DNA of 64,000 nucleotides from Sorex araneus. Its lineage: Eukaryota > Chordata > Mammalia > Eulipotyphla > Soricidae. Each line of letters starts with the position of its first letter. The first letter of the stretch is position 1. Below are positions 1-10,660 of the stretch, in pieces. The DNA lies in assembly GCF_027595985.1 (NCBI RefSeq), contig NC_073305.1, positions 87,538,626 through 87,602,625 on the forward strand, read 5' to 3'. Both the position numbers and the translations under genes were made by a program. The notes below the pieces were generated by a model. That model did not search any database. It was not told the DNA's origin and saw only the letters and a program-made list of their open reading frames with translations.

Positions 1-1480
1 AGCTAATTATATTAGCCACCATATATACCCCCACTGCATGCCTATGGCAAAATGGAGTACTAGAATGGATTTACTTACCTAATACCTCTTCAAAAACTTG
101 TCCCTCTTACCCTTATTTAATGGCCCAGTTGATTCTTAAGGGAAGAATGAGATGTAGAGAGCTATTTGGAATTGAGCCTCTGGAATTAATAATTCCATAT
201 ACAAGGGACCACTATGACCATCGTTTGAGTATTGAAGATAATTGGGCAATTGCCTGCTGCATCTATCAGGGAGCGATCTCCCATCATTTGCCCTCTCACC
301 CCCTACTTCAATTTTATAAGAATGCATAGTTCATTTTTCTGTAACTTACTTCCAATAAACCTTTGGATAGTTCCTTTCTTATATTTACTGATGGTTCATC
401 TTCTGGAAAATCGGTTACTTTGATTAATGCCTGACTGCCCATTATTTTAATTAATAAGGGAATATCTGCACATCAAGAAGAACTATTGGCAATTATTACT
501 GCATTTGAAAAGGTTAAAGAACCCTTTAATTTGTACTCTGATTCTCAATATATAGTTAAATTATTTCCTGCTATTGAAATCTCTGCTATTTCAGCATCTA
601 CCAAGGTTTCTGATCTGTTGGTTAAATTACAAGGATTAATACAAAGTAGATGTAATGGGTTTTACATTGGACATATCAGGGGACACTCTAATTTGTGAGG
701 GTCATTAGCCAAGGGAAATGCTTTGGCGAACTCTTGGACGAAAGTCCTAGTAATACAGTCCCCTAAGTTAGCAGAGAAAAGTCACCAATTACATCATCAA
801 AACACAGCAGCTCTTAGAAAGCAATTCAGAGTAACCAGAGAGAAGGCAAGACAAATTGTTAAGAACTGTCTATGCCGCCCCAATCACCATAGCAATTTAT
901 CTATGGGAGTTAATCCTAGAGGTTTAAAACCTTCAGTCCTGTGGCAGATGGATGTTACCCATTTTCCAAAATTTGGTAGATTGGCCTATATTTATGTGAC
1001 TGTACACACCTTTTACCCAAATGATTGTTGCTACGGCAAGGGCAGTGGAGGCCATAAAAGATGTAATTCAGCACCTCTTTGCCTGTTTTCCGGTCTTAAG
1101 TAAACCACAGAAAATTTCGATAGACAATGCCCTGACCTATGCTTGCAGAGCTTTTGAAACCTTTTGCAAAACGTTTTACATCAGCCACAGCATAAAAATA
1201 CCTTACAATCCACAAGGACAAGCAATAGTTGAAAAAGTCAACCAAAAATTGAAGGCACGGCTAGAGAAACTCAGTGCAGGGGAACTTCAATATTTTTCTC
1301 CCCATCAATTACTAAATCATGCATTGTTTGTTTTAAATTATTTGAATTCCGATGATGCAGGTATAACCCCAGTAATGAGGCATTGGGAATTTGCAGCTTT
1401 ACCTAAGTCACTGGCCTACTGGAAAGATTTACTAACCTCCAAATGGACAGGACCCAATTTTCTCTTGATCGTGGGTTGAG
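1..1480 (+). pseudogene. ERV pol remnant: end of RT, RNase H and integrase (betaretrovirus-like, class II)
   Basis: This is the 3' part of a retroviral pol gene whose 5' part lies outside the window. At about 388-698 an RNase H domain is visible: a TDGSSSGK-like motif, an SDSQY motif and a GHIRGHS motif, in the order expected. After a TGA at 699-701 the same frame resumes at 723 with a decayed zinc-binding HHCC domain, then the first catalytic Asp of integrase (WQMDVTH, about 940-960). A frameshift near 1020 moves the rest to another frame, where the second Asp (IDNA) and the catalytic Glu (AIVEKVN) follow, then a C-terminal domain ending in a WTGP motif. In life these domains cut the RNA strand during reverse transcription and join viral DNA to the host. 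The stop and the frameshift make this copy non-coding. Class assignment rests on motif order and similarity to the betaretrovirus/ERV-K group; it is an inference. Confidence 0.85.
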
Positions 1481-1483
1481 GAT

Positions 1484-1763
1484 ATGCTTATGTTTTCCCT
1501 CAGAATGCAGAACAACCAATCTGGGTCCTGGTCCAACTCATCTGGCTTGCACAGCAAAATAAAGAGGCCTGCCACAGCCGAACCAGAAAATCTGACACCT
1601 CCTCTTAACTTGCTTAATCTTTGTTCTACCCAAGTAAAGAGTACTAGATCTGCTTCACTGCCCACGTGGGTCCAGATAAAGAGATTGACCTCCGATGCCC
1701 CCAAATTGGTGACTTTCCCGGAAACCACTTTGTTTTTGGCTATGCTTGCAATTTTGACCTGTT
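1484..1763 (+). pseudogene. ERV env leader region (5' end of decayed env)
   Basis: An open stretch of about 90 codons follows the integrase C-terminus directly. It ends in a hydrophobic run (about 1715-1765) that looks like the core of an env signal peptide. The L1 at 1778-3447 then cuts it, and the sequence continues at 3448. Identity as env leader is inferred from position between integrase and the surface-protein remnants further on. The open frame that continues through the poly-T of the L1 is spurious. Confidence 0.5.
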
Positions 1764-1772
1764 GGGTAGCAT

Positions 1773-1777
<5 letters not shown>
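1764..1777. repeat. Target-site duplication, left copy, of L1 at 1778-3447
   Basis: GGGTAGCATTTATT is repeated exactly at 3448-3461. This marks a staggered L1 integration inside ERV env. Confidence 0.9.
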
Positions 1778-1807
<30 letters not shown>

Positions 1808-3447
1808 TCGATTTTGTTTATTTTATTTTTAAATTTTTATTTATTTTTATAATTTATTTATTTTTTAATTAGTGAATCACTATGAGGGTACAGTTACAGA
1901 TTTATACATTTTCATGCTCGTGTTTCCCTCATACAATGTTTGAAAATCCATCCCTTCACTAGTGCCCATTCTCCACCACCAATAAACCCAGCATCCCTCC
2001 CACCTCCAAATCCCATCTCCCCCCACCCCACCCTGCCTCTGTGTCAGGGTATATTCCATTTTGTTCTCTCTCTCCAATTGGGTATTGTGGTTTGCAAAAG
2101 GAGTGTTGAGTGGCTATCGTGTTAAGTCTCTAGTCTACTTTCAGCACGCATCACCCTTCCCTCGAGTGACCTCCAACCACATTTTACTTGGTGTTCCCTT
2201 CTCTATCTGAGCTGCCTTTTCCCCAGAATGTGAGGCCAGCTTCCAAGCCATGGAGTCAACCATCTGGTACTTATTTCTACTATTCTTGGGTGCTAGTCTC
2301 CTACTCTGTTATTCTATATTCCACAGATCAGAGCAATCTTTCTATGTCTGTCTCTCTCTTTCTGACTCATTTCACTTAGCATGATACTTTCCATGTTGAT
2401 CCACTTATATGCAAAGTTCATGACTTCATTTTTTCTAACAGCTGCATAGTATTCCATTGTATAGATATACCAAAGTTTCTTTAACCAGTCATCTGTTCTA
2501 GGGCACTCGGGTTTTTTGCAGATTCTGGCTATTGTAAACAGTGCTGCGATGAACATATAAGTGCAGATATCATTTCGACTATACTTTTTTGCTTCTCTGG
2601 GATATATTCCCAGCAGTGGTATTGCTGGGTCAAATGGGAGCTCAATTTCTAATTTCTTGAGAATAGTCCATATTGTTTTCCAAAAGGGCTGAACTAGTCA
2701 ACATTCCCACCAGCAGTGTAGAAGGGTCCCTTTCTCCCCACATCCTCTCCAACAGCCGTTGCTTTTGTTCATTTGGATGTGTTCTAGTTTCTGTGGTGTG
2801 AGGTGGTATCTCATGGTTGTTTTGATCTGCATCTCTCTGATGATCAGTGATGTAGAGCACTTTTTCATGTGCCTTTTGGCCATTCGTATCTCTTCCTTGG
2901 GAAAGTTTCTGTTCATTTCTTCGCTCCATTTTCTGATGGGGTTGGATGTTTTCTTCTTGTTGAGTTCAACCAGTGCCTTATATACCCTTGATATCAACCC
3001 CTAATCTGATGGGTATTGGGTGAATATCCTTTCCCATTCTGTAGATTGTCTTTGTATTCTGGTCACTGTATCTTTTGCGGTGCAGAAGCTTTTTAGTTTA
3101 ATGTAGTCACATTTGTTTATCTCTGTTTCCACTTGGTTGGCCAGTTGCATGTCATCTTTGAAGATATCTTTATCTTCAATATCATGGAGGGTTTTGCCGA
3201 CCTTGTCCTCAATGTACCTTATGGTTTGTGGTCTGATGTTGAGGTCTTTAATCCATTTTGATCTGACTTTTGTGCATGGTGTCAGGTCGAGGTCTAGGCC
3301 CATTCTTTTGCATGTCGTTGTTCAGTTGTGCAAGCACCATTTGTTAAAGAGGCTTTCCTTGCTCCACTTCACATTTTTTGCTCCCTTATCACATATTAGA
3401 TGATCATACATTTGGGATTGTGTGTAGGGAAATTCCACCCTGACGAT
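1778..3447 (-). mobile_element. 5'-truncated L1 LINE with C-terminal ORF2 remnant
   Basis: Read on the minus strand, 3303 down to 2314 encodes the C-terminal part of L1 ORF2p in several frames. The family-typical segments [34 protein letters not shown] and the final IYTMEYYAAVRK block are all recognisable. A 3' UTR of about 430 bp follows (2310 to about 1880), ending in an A-rich tail (poly-T with TTTA units at 1778-1870 on the plus strand). Stops and frameshifts separate the ORF2 pieces, so the copy is dead. Flanking 14 bp direct repeats show it entered the ERV after the ERV had integrated. The last 130 bp of its 3' UTR is the tail that recurs throughout the window. Confidence 0.93.
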
Positions 3448-4192
3448 GGGTAGCATTTATTACAGCACATTCCACTTATTGGACATATTTTCCTAACCCT
3501 TCCCTTTTACATTTACTATCTTGGGGAGAGGGAGAATTTCTTTAAGCATATACTAATGACACCTCTATTATAAGTGGAAGCTTCCATGTAAAAATACCTC
3601 ATAAAGTTTCTCAAGAGATTTAGTTCTCCAGGGTTTCTGATGATGCCCTCCTCCACCTGTCTTTTTCTACCCAAGGGTGGCCACCCACTGGTTGCCTTCC
3701 TTTAAGTTATCACACATTTATTACTGATTCCCTCTCTTAACAGGATACTGGAGAAGAAGGAAAGAGAAAAGAATACTAGGGAGATATGGGAATTAAGTAT
3801 GGTTTTATTAGGGGAACAGGCTTACAATGACTCAATTATTACAATCCCCTTGTCAAACTCTGTAATTTTGGATCCTTGTGAAAAAGAGATTTTGAAAAAA
3901 AGACTGGTATTGGAATACAATGGATCCTGATAGAAATACACCTAGATGGTTTGAATGCGAATTTATTACTTCTAAAAGGGCTTTATCCTTTTCCCCTGGA
4001 GGAGAAAATTTGGTCTATATAATTGATTATTCTGTCTCCTCTCTGGATTATGATGATGCTGGCTATCTTGCTAATAATTCTGAACATTTTATAATTATGT
4101 TTGGCAATTCCCTACTAAAGAACTTTTACGGAGATGGTTTACACCACGATGGGTCACCCCAGTTTATCAAAGTCACTCATTACTCCATAATG
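3448..4192 (+). pseudogene. ERV env surface-subunit remnant
   Basis: Sequence resumes after the L1 target duplication and holds a 113-codon open piece from 3920 to 4261. The last part of that piece runs into a SINE from about 4193. It has NxS/T-like sites and Tyr/Asp-rich text, but I recognise no single diagnostic surface-protein motif. The assignment to env SU comes from its place between the leader and the transmembrane subunit. Several stops lie upstream between 3462 and 3919, so nothing functional is left. Confidence 0.5.
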
Positions 4193-4390
4193 CACAGTAG
4201 CACTGTCGTCCCATTGTTCATCGATTTGCTCGAGCGGACACCAGTAACATTTCCATTATGAGACTTGTTATTACTGTTCTTGGCATATTGAATACGCCAT
4301 GGATATCTTGCCAGTCTCTGCCGTGCGGGCGGAATACTCTCAGTAGCTTGCCGGGCTCTCCAAGAGAGATGGAGGAATATTCCATAATAG
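4193..4390 (-). mobile_element. Type B SINE, 5'-truncated, inside ERV env
   Basis: The reverse complement has the CTCGAGCAAATCGATG tail motif, the GGCATATT/AATACGCC segment and the CAAGCTACTGAGAGTATT segment, but stops before the tRNA-like head. Imperfect repeats CTCCATAAT and TTCCATAAT flank it. Confidence 0.85.
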
Positions 4391-4447
4391 GACTAATTAT
4401 TATCCACCCCTTTTTAGATTATTTGCAGCAACAAATATGTTATTACT
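4391..4447 (+). pseudogene. Short ERV env piece between two insertions
   Basis: About 57 bp of non-repetitive sequence joins the SINE to the target duplication of the composite element. It is explained most simply as env sequence continuing at 5547. Confidence 0.45.
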
Positions 4448-4464
4448 AAAAGACCTAAGGATAT
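4448..4464. repeat. Target-site duplication, left copy, of composite element 4465-5529
   Basis: AAAAGACCTAAGGATAT is repeated exactly at 5530-5546. Confidence 0.95.
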
Positions 4465-5529
4465 ATTTTTTTTAATTTTTATTAAATCACCATGTGGAAA
4501 GTTACAAAGTTCTCAGGTTTATATGTCAGTTATACAATATTCAAACACCCATCCCTTCACCAGTGCCCATATTCCACCACCAGAAACCCCAGTATACCCC
4601 CCGCCCCCACCCCCTACTGTATAACTAATGAATTTCACTTCATTTTTTCTTTACCTTGATTACATTCCATAATTCAACACAAAACTCACTATAGTTGTTG
4701 GAGTTTCCAACCAAGAGAGACAGACCTACTACATTTGATAATTAGTTTTTGATTGCTGGAAATGAAGAGATATGTAGCCCCACTGCTACAAGTACATAAC
4801 TCTCTCTCTCTCTCTCTTTTTTTTTTCCTTTTTCTTTTCCCCCCTCATTCCCCTTCCTGCGCCTCATAGTATGGTGTACGCCATGCCGCGTCGGCCAGCG
4901 TGGGGCTTTTGCTTAGTTCACAGTCCAGAGGTGGCTGCTACATTAAAAACCTTCAATATTTCAACAAAAACTTACTGTTATTATTTGGAGTTTCCCCCCC
5001 AAGTCAGACCTGTTCAAATGGAACCGTTTCACATTGCTGACAATTATAAATGTTAAGTCGCGCGGACACGGCAGCGTCCGTGCGGTTTTGGATTTCTGTA
5101 TAAAGTCCAGGGAAAATTCTGCCAGAAATTACATAGCCCAGCTCACAGTCCAAGTGCATTGCTGTAAGAAGTCTCTGAGTTCAAAGTCTTTAGGCGCAGA
5201 GTGTCCGATTCGTGCTCAGCGGCTCCGGATTTATCTGGGCCGAGGGCGTGCCGGTTACGCCCTCTTCCCATGAGTTCCTGGGAGCCCCAAAAGTAAAAAC
5301 CGAATACCTGTGGGTTTGGAGTCACAGAAGATGGTGCCTGCCACATGGGTGCCCCCAGCCCGCCGCTTTCCGTGCAGGAAGACAGGGTGGGGAGGAAAAA
5401 AAAATCCACCCCCGGCAGCACAGAGTTGTAGCCCAGTTCGGTGTCCCAGTGTATCACTATCGGATGCTGCGCTGGATGCCTGAATGTGTTACATCTTTGG
5501 AATCAAAGTCTTTAGGCGCAGAGGGTCCC
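4465..5529 (-). mobile_element. Composite non-autonomous retroposon, copy 1 (L1-type tail, GC-rich 5' body)
   Basis: The element is 1065 bp and sits between perfect 17 bp target duplications. On its sense (minus) strand it ends with the same tail as the L1 at 58537-59547 (CACTGGTGAAGGGATGGG then an A-rich end). Upstream of the tail is a pyrimidine/purine-rich stretch, then a segment shared with the copy at 48749-49978: TTTCCCTGGACTTTATACAG, TGAAATATTGAAGG and GAACTAAGC followed by CCCCACGCTGGC. The 5' third is GC-rich and contains a 20-bp motif twice (plus-strand 5181-5200 and 5503-5522). I see no L1 ORF1 or ORF2 sequence and no long reading frame, so it is most likely mobilised in trans by L1. 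It lies within ERV env. Confidence 0.8.
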
Positions 5530-5546
5530 AAAAGACCTAAGGATAT

Positions 5547-6041
5547 TTTATCATCACCTTTAGCTATTCAAACTTGTTTGAATTCCCCTTTGTATAGTTT
5601 GCATAGTTATCTACTATACAAAATGTTAACATTTGAAAGAATAACACTATATATGAAGTCAATTGTACTAAGTGTATAGTTACTAATTACATAACTTCTG
5701 AATTTGATAAACAATATTCAATTTTTGTGATTCTAAAACAACCTTCTTAGTTTTGTTGCCTGTGGAATTAGAAGATTCCTGGTATTCAGATGTAGGGTTT
5801 GAGGTATTACACCATCTGTCACCTTTGATACGCCCTAAGAGATTTGTTGCTTCATTAAATTTAGGTATTACTGCATTAATTAGTATTATTGCCTCCCTTA
5901 CATTATCCTCCACTGTGCATGTTCATGAGGTACATACTGCTTCTCATGTAAACATTTGGCTCCTAACATCTCCTTAGCATTAATTGCAGAAGAAAATATA
6001 GATAGAAAGCTTGAAGAATGATTAAATATGTTAGAGGACAC
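5547..6041 (+). pseudogene. ERV env: SU/TM junction, cleavage site and fusion peptide
   Basis: From 5753 a frame of 74 codons is open. Codons at 5831-5842 read RPKR, a furin-type cleavage site between surface and transmembrane subunits. A hydrophobic Ala/Ile/Leu-rich stretch follows (about 5843-5905), as in betaretroviral fusion peptides, and then the start of the ectodomain heptad region. In an active virus this region drives membrane fusion. Here it is broken by stops after about 5977 and by the SINE at 6042. Confidence 0.8.
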
Positions 6042-6233
6042 AACAGAGCCTGGCAAGCTACCCGTGGTGTACTCGATGTGCCAAAAACAGTAACAATGAC
6101 AGTCCTCATTCCCCTGATCCTGAAAGAGCTCAATATGCCATCCGGTTACACTAGCACGCAACAGGGACGAATGAAGATGTTACTGGCACCCGCTCGAGCA
6201 AATCAATGGACAACGGGATGACAGTGATATAGT
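6042..6233 (+). mobile_element. Type B/C SINE, head missing, inside ERV env TM
   Basis: It starts at CAGAGCCTGGCAAGCTACC, includes the CCTGAAAGAGCTC segment typical of type C, and ends at the CTCGAGCAAATCAATG and GACAGTGATA tail. Confidence 0.85.
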
Positions 6234-6694
6234 GTTACAGAGGACACAGTTATAGCACTAGGGGATGAATTAACCAATTTAAAAACACAGGTTACTACAC
6301 AGTTCATTGCTAATTATAAATCCATATGTGTTACTCCACTTTTGTATAATAATTCCGTGTCCATGGGAAAAGGTTCGATCTCATCTCCTTGGCCTATGGA
6401 GAAATACAGAATTTGCTCCAGATTTTAAGGCCCTCCAGGCAAAATTTAAATATTTAAGTACAAGTCAGTTGGCCCTTCCACCGTATAAGCTCTTACTGAA
6501 GAGATTAGCTCTGGTTTATTTAAGTATGTTAACCCCATTAATTGGCTTCCAAGTGTAACTCACATTTCTGTTATCATAGCCATTGTTCGCCTAATCATTT
6601 ATTTATTTCCAGTCCTCTTCAGTAACCCGCTCTCTGGGCTCCCTTCAGACTGAACTGCAGACCCTCAAGTTAAAAAATAAAAAAAAGGGGGAGA
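6234..6694 (+). pseudogene. ERV env TM ectodomain to 3' end, with polypurine tract
   Basis: A weakly recognisable transmembrane-subunit remnant runs to about 6640. The run AAAAAAAAGGGGGAGA at about 6679-6694 directly precedes a TG and is a typical retroviral polypurine tract, which primes plus-strand DNA synthesis. This marks the end of the internal region. Confidence 0.65.
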
Positions 6695-7300
6695 TGCCAT
6701 GTCTACCAGCCCTGCAGTATGACAAGATCAATGCATGGTGGAAGGACATTCAAGGAACGTTTCTTTTTGAAGCAAAACAACAACCTATTGCCCCACCCCT
6801 CCCAATTCTTGGCATCAGTATACTTACATATGTGCATTGTGGGTGATCTGTATATTTAGTCCTAGGAGTTCTAGAAAAAATGATGATTGGAGACTCAGCC
6901 CTTGCAAACTGTATGACAGGATAGAAACTAGATGTGTCTGTGAGGAAACCTATGAATGGTTTATAGAAAGGTGAATCAACATTTACACGAACACCTAACA
7001 ATGGGCAACCAGAAAGTGAAAGACAAAATAGAAACTAAAAAGCCCTCTACAGGCCCGAATTAGGAGGTGTGTAGTGCCCACCAGAATGACTAAATATATG
7101 ACACATTGAACCTTTGACAAAAAATAGGGCGCAGCAGGCCATTGTGGTGTTTGTTAAATATAAAACAGAAGGTTGATCTTTAGGGCAAATTAGAACCTGG
7201 AATCATTGGTGGGGAAAGAGTTGGTTACAGTTTAACGAGAAGAATGAAGGGCCCCAGATATCCTGAAAGCCTTTAAAAGCAAAATTTTATTGAAAATATA
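6695..7300 (+). mobile_element. ERV 3' LTR (start defined, end uncertain)
   Basis: The sequence starting TGCCATGTC immediately follows the polypurine tract, which is where a 3' LTR begins. I cannot see a convincing CA terminus or a target duplication, and the 5' LTR is outside the window, so the right end near 7300 is a guess. Confidence 0.45.
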
Positions 7301-7400
7301 GTCAGATATAAATCAATGTCCAATTCACCCTTTGTGCTAATTTGACATAATTTATGAGTTGTATTTGTGAACCCTGCATGCTATGCTCAAGCAACTTATT

Positions 7401-7587
7401 TATTTATTTATCTTGATTTTTTGGGGGGAGGTCACACTCAGCAATGCACAGGGGTTACTCCTGGCTGTGCACTCAGGAATTACTCCTGGTGGTGCTCAGG
7501 GGACCATATGGGATGCTGGGAATCAAATCCCGGTTGGCCACATGCAAGGCAAACCCTCGACCCACTGTATTATCGCTCCAGCTCCTT
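7401..7587 (-). mobile_element. Type A SINE, full length
   Basis: Target duplication AGCAACTTATTT flanks it at 7389-7400 and 7588-7599. The head (GAGCTGGAGCGATAATAC on the minus strand) and body are both present. Confidence 0.95.
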
Positions 7588-8090
7588 GAGCAACTTATTT
7601 TTAACTCTGTGCAACCACAACAAGTGAGACAGAAAGTGTCTTGCCTAATCTCCTTTTGTACTGTAGTGCTAAGTTAGATGCATAAGTAGAAAATGAATAT
7701 AAATATAGGCACAAAATGGGATAAATCAGAGATCTCCTTCAACACCTGAAAAAGTTTGTTCTTTCATCAACGCCACCAGCCCACCTTCAGGGGTCTTGAA
7801 CCTTTGCTGCAGCTGGACGGTGGTATCACTTCTACTGAAATTTTGACAAATTCACTCCTGTTATAGTTTGCTGCTGGTTGACTTGAGGTTGACCTTGCGA
7901 CCACTCACTACTTTCAGACTAGTCATTTAAAATACATCAAATTTTAAATATTCAGAGTGCATGGTATTCTAGCATTACAATTCACAACTTTCGGTGTTGA
8001 CTCCTCCCACAGAAAGAAAGAACTTTATCATAAACACCCCCTCTACTTCTTGCTCTGATCATATTTTCAGATTTTCTTAAATGATGTCAT

Positions 8091-8258
8091 CCTTTTTTGA
8101 AGGTGGGGAGGGTCACACCTGGCAATGTTCAGGGATTTCTTCAGGCTCTGCACTACCTAGCGGTGCTTGGGGGAACCATACAGGGGGCCATGTATCAAAC
8201 CCCAGTCTGTTGCTTCCAAGGCAAGTACCCTCCACACTTTACTATGGCTCCAGCCCCT
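8091..8258 (-). mobile_element. Diverged type A SINE
   Basis: The head GGGGCTGGAGCCATAG is on the minus strand. Imperfect duplications AAATGATGTCATCCTT and AAATGGTATCATCTTG flank it. Confidence 0.85.
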
Positions 8259-8395
8259 TAAATGGTATCATCTTGCTTGCTTCATATCCTTCAACTCTCT
8301 CACATATAAATCCTTTTGTCCCCATTTTATAAAAAATGTTATTGACATATCAATAGACATGTTCTCAATGGCAACTGCATAAACTACTGAAGTTT

Positions 8396-8593
8396 GGTTT
8401 TTTTTTGTCTTTTTGTTTTGTTTGTATTTTGCTTTTTGGGTCACACTCAATGATGCTCAGGAATTACTCCTGGCTCTGCACTCAGGAATTACTCCTGGTG
8501 GTGCTGGGGGGACTATATGGAATGCTGGGGATTGAACCCAAGTCAGCTACGTGCAAAACAAATGCCCTACCCACTGTACTATCGCTCCAGCCT
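8396..8593 (-). mobile_element. Type A SINE, full length
   Basis: Target duplication CTACTGAAGTTT is at about 8383-8394 and 8594-8605. An A-rich tail (poly-T on plus) is present at 8397-8445. Confidence 0.95.
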
Positions 8594-8605
8594 CTACTGA
8601 AGTTT

Positions 8606-9540
8606 TCATATAAAAGCATCAAGAACAGTGGATATTTTCTCTGGTGCTAAGCACACATTTAATTTTTTTTTAATTTTAAAGTATTTTTATAGTGAGCTAG
8701 ATGCGAGACAGTGTATTTGAGTATATGCCTGGTTAAAGTCTGAATGCTTTTTGGCTCAGAGACAGAATGCCACTTCCTTATGCAATTTGTAATCTGGCTT
8801 ACAGTTGAGTAACCCCTTTTCTCTGATACAGGGAGAGTCCAGTTAGGGAAATGTCTCCTTCACGATCTTTATGGGTGACAGAGTTCATGTTTTAGATGAG
8901 ACAGAAAATGACAAGTCAGTTCTTTATCACTGAAACACTGTGTAATACGTTAATTTTCAAGGCTGGCCGTTAAAAGATTACATAAAGAGGATGGACTATG
9001 TGCTTCGCTAAGAGATGACATTTAGAAGAAACTTACAGTGAGATGCTCTCAAATTGAATGCAAGAACTACGACAGATAAAAATGCCCTCCTGTGAGCTTA
9101 GCAGGTGCTAATATTAGTACAGGGCAAGTGGATCTCTGGGAACTTGTCATAAATGTTTGCAGTCAGTTAAATGTGAATTTTAGACACACAAGGAATTACT
9201 TTACTATATATGTGTTCTTAGCATGATATGGGCATCCTTAAGCAGGGAAAAAGTGTTTCTTGCTTGTCTGACATGTGCATTTCCTGTCTTTTCTCTGTTA
9301 ACCCTGGTAAGCCTATTTGAGACTTTCCTTTTTTTTTATTTGAGACTTTTCTTGACTGCCACATTGAAGTCAGTCTTGCTAGATCCTGGATCTTTACACT
9401 TGCTCTCTCTACTATGTGCTACTATTTCCCTCCCCCGCCTTTTGTATGTTTGAGTTTCGGTGAAGGGCCTATAGGGCCTCCATCTTGCTTTCAGTTAAGT
9501 GCTCATAATTGATCCCAGTAATTGACAACCCATCGAGCAT
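8606..9540. other. Non-repetitive stretch without recognised gene
   Basis: I see AT-rich unique sequence with no SINE or L1 piece and no reading frame that looks coding. Confidence 0.6.
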
Positions 9541-9544
9541 GAAA

Positions 9545-9722
9545 CAGTGACAGGAGCGTGTGCAATGGCTTATCCGCTGCAGGACACTGTCTGCCAATCA
9601 CTGAATGACTTGGAACACTGACACAGACCCTATGCGATGGGGTCTTGCTCTGCCAGCTATTTAACGACCTCCGGGCACACTCCATCCACCTCAAGGAGAT
9701 CTACCTGAGGCCGCAGATGCCC
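9545..9722 (+). pseudogene. VAV3-like CH-domain pseudogene fragment (first coding exon)
   Basis: In successive frames the text reads QWLIRCRTLSANH, a stop, MTW, and, after a frameshift, DGVLLCQLFNDLRAHSIHLK ending in LRPQMPQ. This follows the N-terminal calponin-homology domain of the VAV guanine-exchange factors, closest in memory to VAV3. In the living gene the domain keeps the Rho-family exchange activity autoinhibited in the cytoplasm. The match stops at about the end of the first coding exon. An internal TGA, a frameshift and loss of about a dozen residues between the two blocks make it a pseudogene. I see no polyA tail or target duplication, so whether it is processed or a genomic fragment is open. 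Confidence 0.7.
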
Positions 9723-9859
9723 CAGGCGCTGCCCGGAGACGCAAGCAGATGCGTGTTGTCAGCGAGTAAATTGCTACAGCAAGCCGGTCATCAGGAGCTT
9801 ACATTTGGTAGACTGGGAACACCTGGAGGGATGATTAGAGATCGCCCCAAAAGATGCCT

Positions 9860-9906
9860 CCATCCCCCCCCCCCCCGGAGAGCCCGGCAAGCTACCAAGG
9901 GTATCC
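9860..9906 (+). mobile_element. SINE fragment (type B middle) preceded by a C-run
   Basis: GAGAGCCCGGCAAGCTACCAAG matches the type B body over about 30 bp and breaks into the histone H3-like sequence. A run of 14 C residues (about 9866-9879) precedes it. Confidence 0.5.
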
Positions 9907-9992
9907 AACTTTTGCACCATCCGCACCAAGAGCGCTACCATTATGCCCAAGGACATCCAGCTGGCGTGCCACATCCACAGAGAGAGGGCATG
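9907..9992 (+). pseudogene. Histone H3 C-terminal pseudogene fragment
   Basis: The final 28 codons align with the H3 C-terminus: NFCTIRTKSATIMPKDIQLA, then CHIHRERA and a TGA. The key TIMPKDIQLA block is exact, while RRIRGERA has become CHIHRERA. H3 is the core nucleosome histone. Upstream similarity (9760-9830) is too weak for me to call with confidence; a SINE fragment separates the two. The sequence is not distinctive enough to say which H3 gene was the source. Confidence 0.75.
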
Positions 9993-10029
9993 AAGTTTTT
10001 GTTTGTTTGTTTTGTTGGAAAATATATTC

Positions 10030-10435
10030 ATTGTTTTTATTATTTTTTAAATTTTTAAAATTTTATTGAATCGCTGTGAGATAGTTTCAAGCTTTCATGT
10101 TTGGGTTACAATCTCACAATGATCAAACACCCATCCCTCCACCAGTGCACATTCCCCACCACCAATATCCCCGGTATACTCCCCCTTTCCCACCCTCCCC
10201 CTGCCTCCATGGCAGAAAATATTCCCCATACTCTCTCTCTACTTTTGGGCATTATGGCTTGCAACACAGACACCGAGAGGTCATCATGTTTGGTCCATTA
10301 TCTACTTTGGGCACACATTTCCCATCCCGACTGATTCCTCCAGCCATCATTTTCTTAGTGATCCCTTCTCTATTCCATCTGCCTTCTCCCCTCCGCTCAT
10401 GAAGCAGGCTTCCAGCTCTGGGGCAATCCCCCTGA
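10030..10435 (-). mobile_element. L1 3' end (UTR only)
   Basis: On the minus strand it carries the tail motif CACTGGTGGAGGGATGGGTG followed by an A/T-rich end, preceded by about 270 bp of L1 3' UTR like that at 35000-35340. No ORF2 sequence is left. Confidence 0.85.
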
Positions 10436-10473
10436 AGGCATAAAGTTTACAATGCTAAAATCTCAAGGCTGGG

Positions 10474-10648
10474 GGCTGGAGCGATGGCACAGCGGGTGGG
10501 GGGTTTGCCTTGCGTGCGGCAGACCTGGGTTCGATTCCCAGCATCCCATATGGTCCCCTGAGCACCGCCAGGGATAATTCCTGAGTGCAGAGCCAGGAGT
10601 AACCCCTGTACAGAGCCAGGTGTGACCCCCCCCCCAAAAAAAAAGCAA
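10474..10648 (+). mobile_element. Type A SINE, full length, nested in an older SINE
   Basis: Target duplication AAAATCTCAAGGCTGG occurs before the head and again at about 10649-10665. That sequence is itself part of a type C SINE (CTCAGGGCTGGGATAAATGG in other copies). Confidence 0.93.
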
Positions 10649-10660
10649 AAATCTCAAGGC

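Noticed and set aside
1-7300. A possibly active endogenous retrovirus
   Set aside because: RNase H/integrase carry a stop and a frameshift, env is split four times, and no intact reading frame is left.
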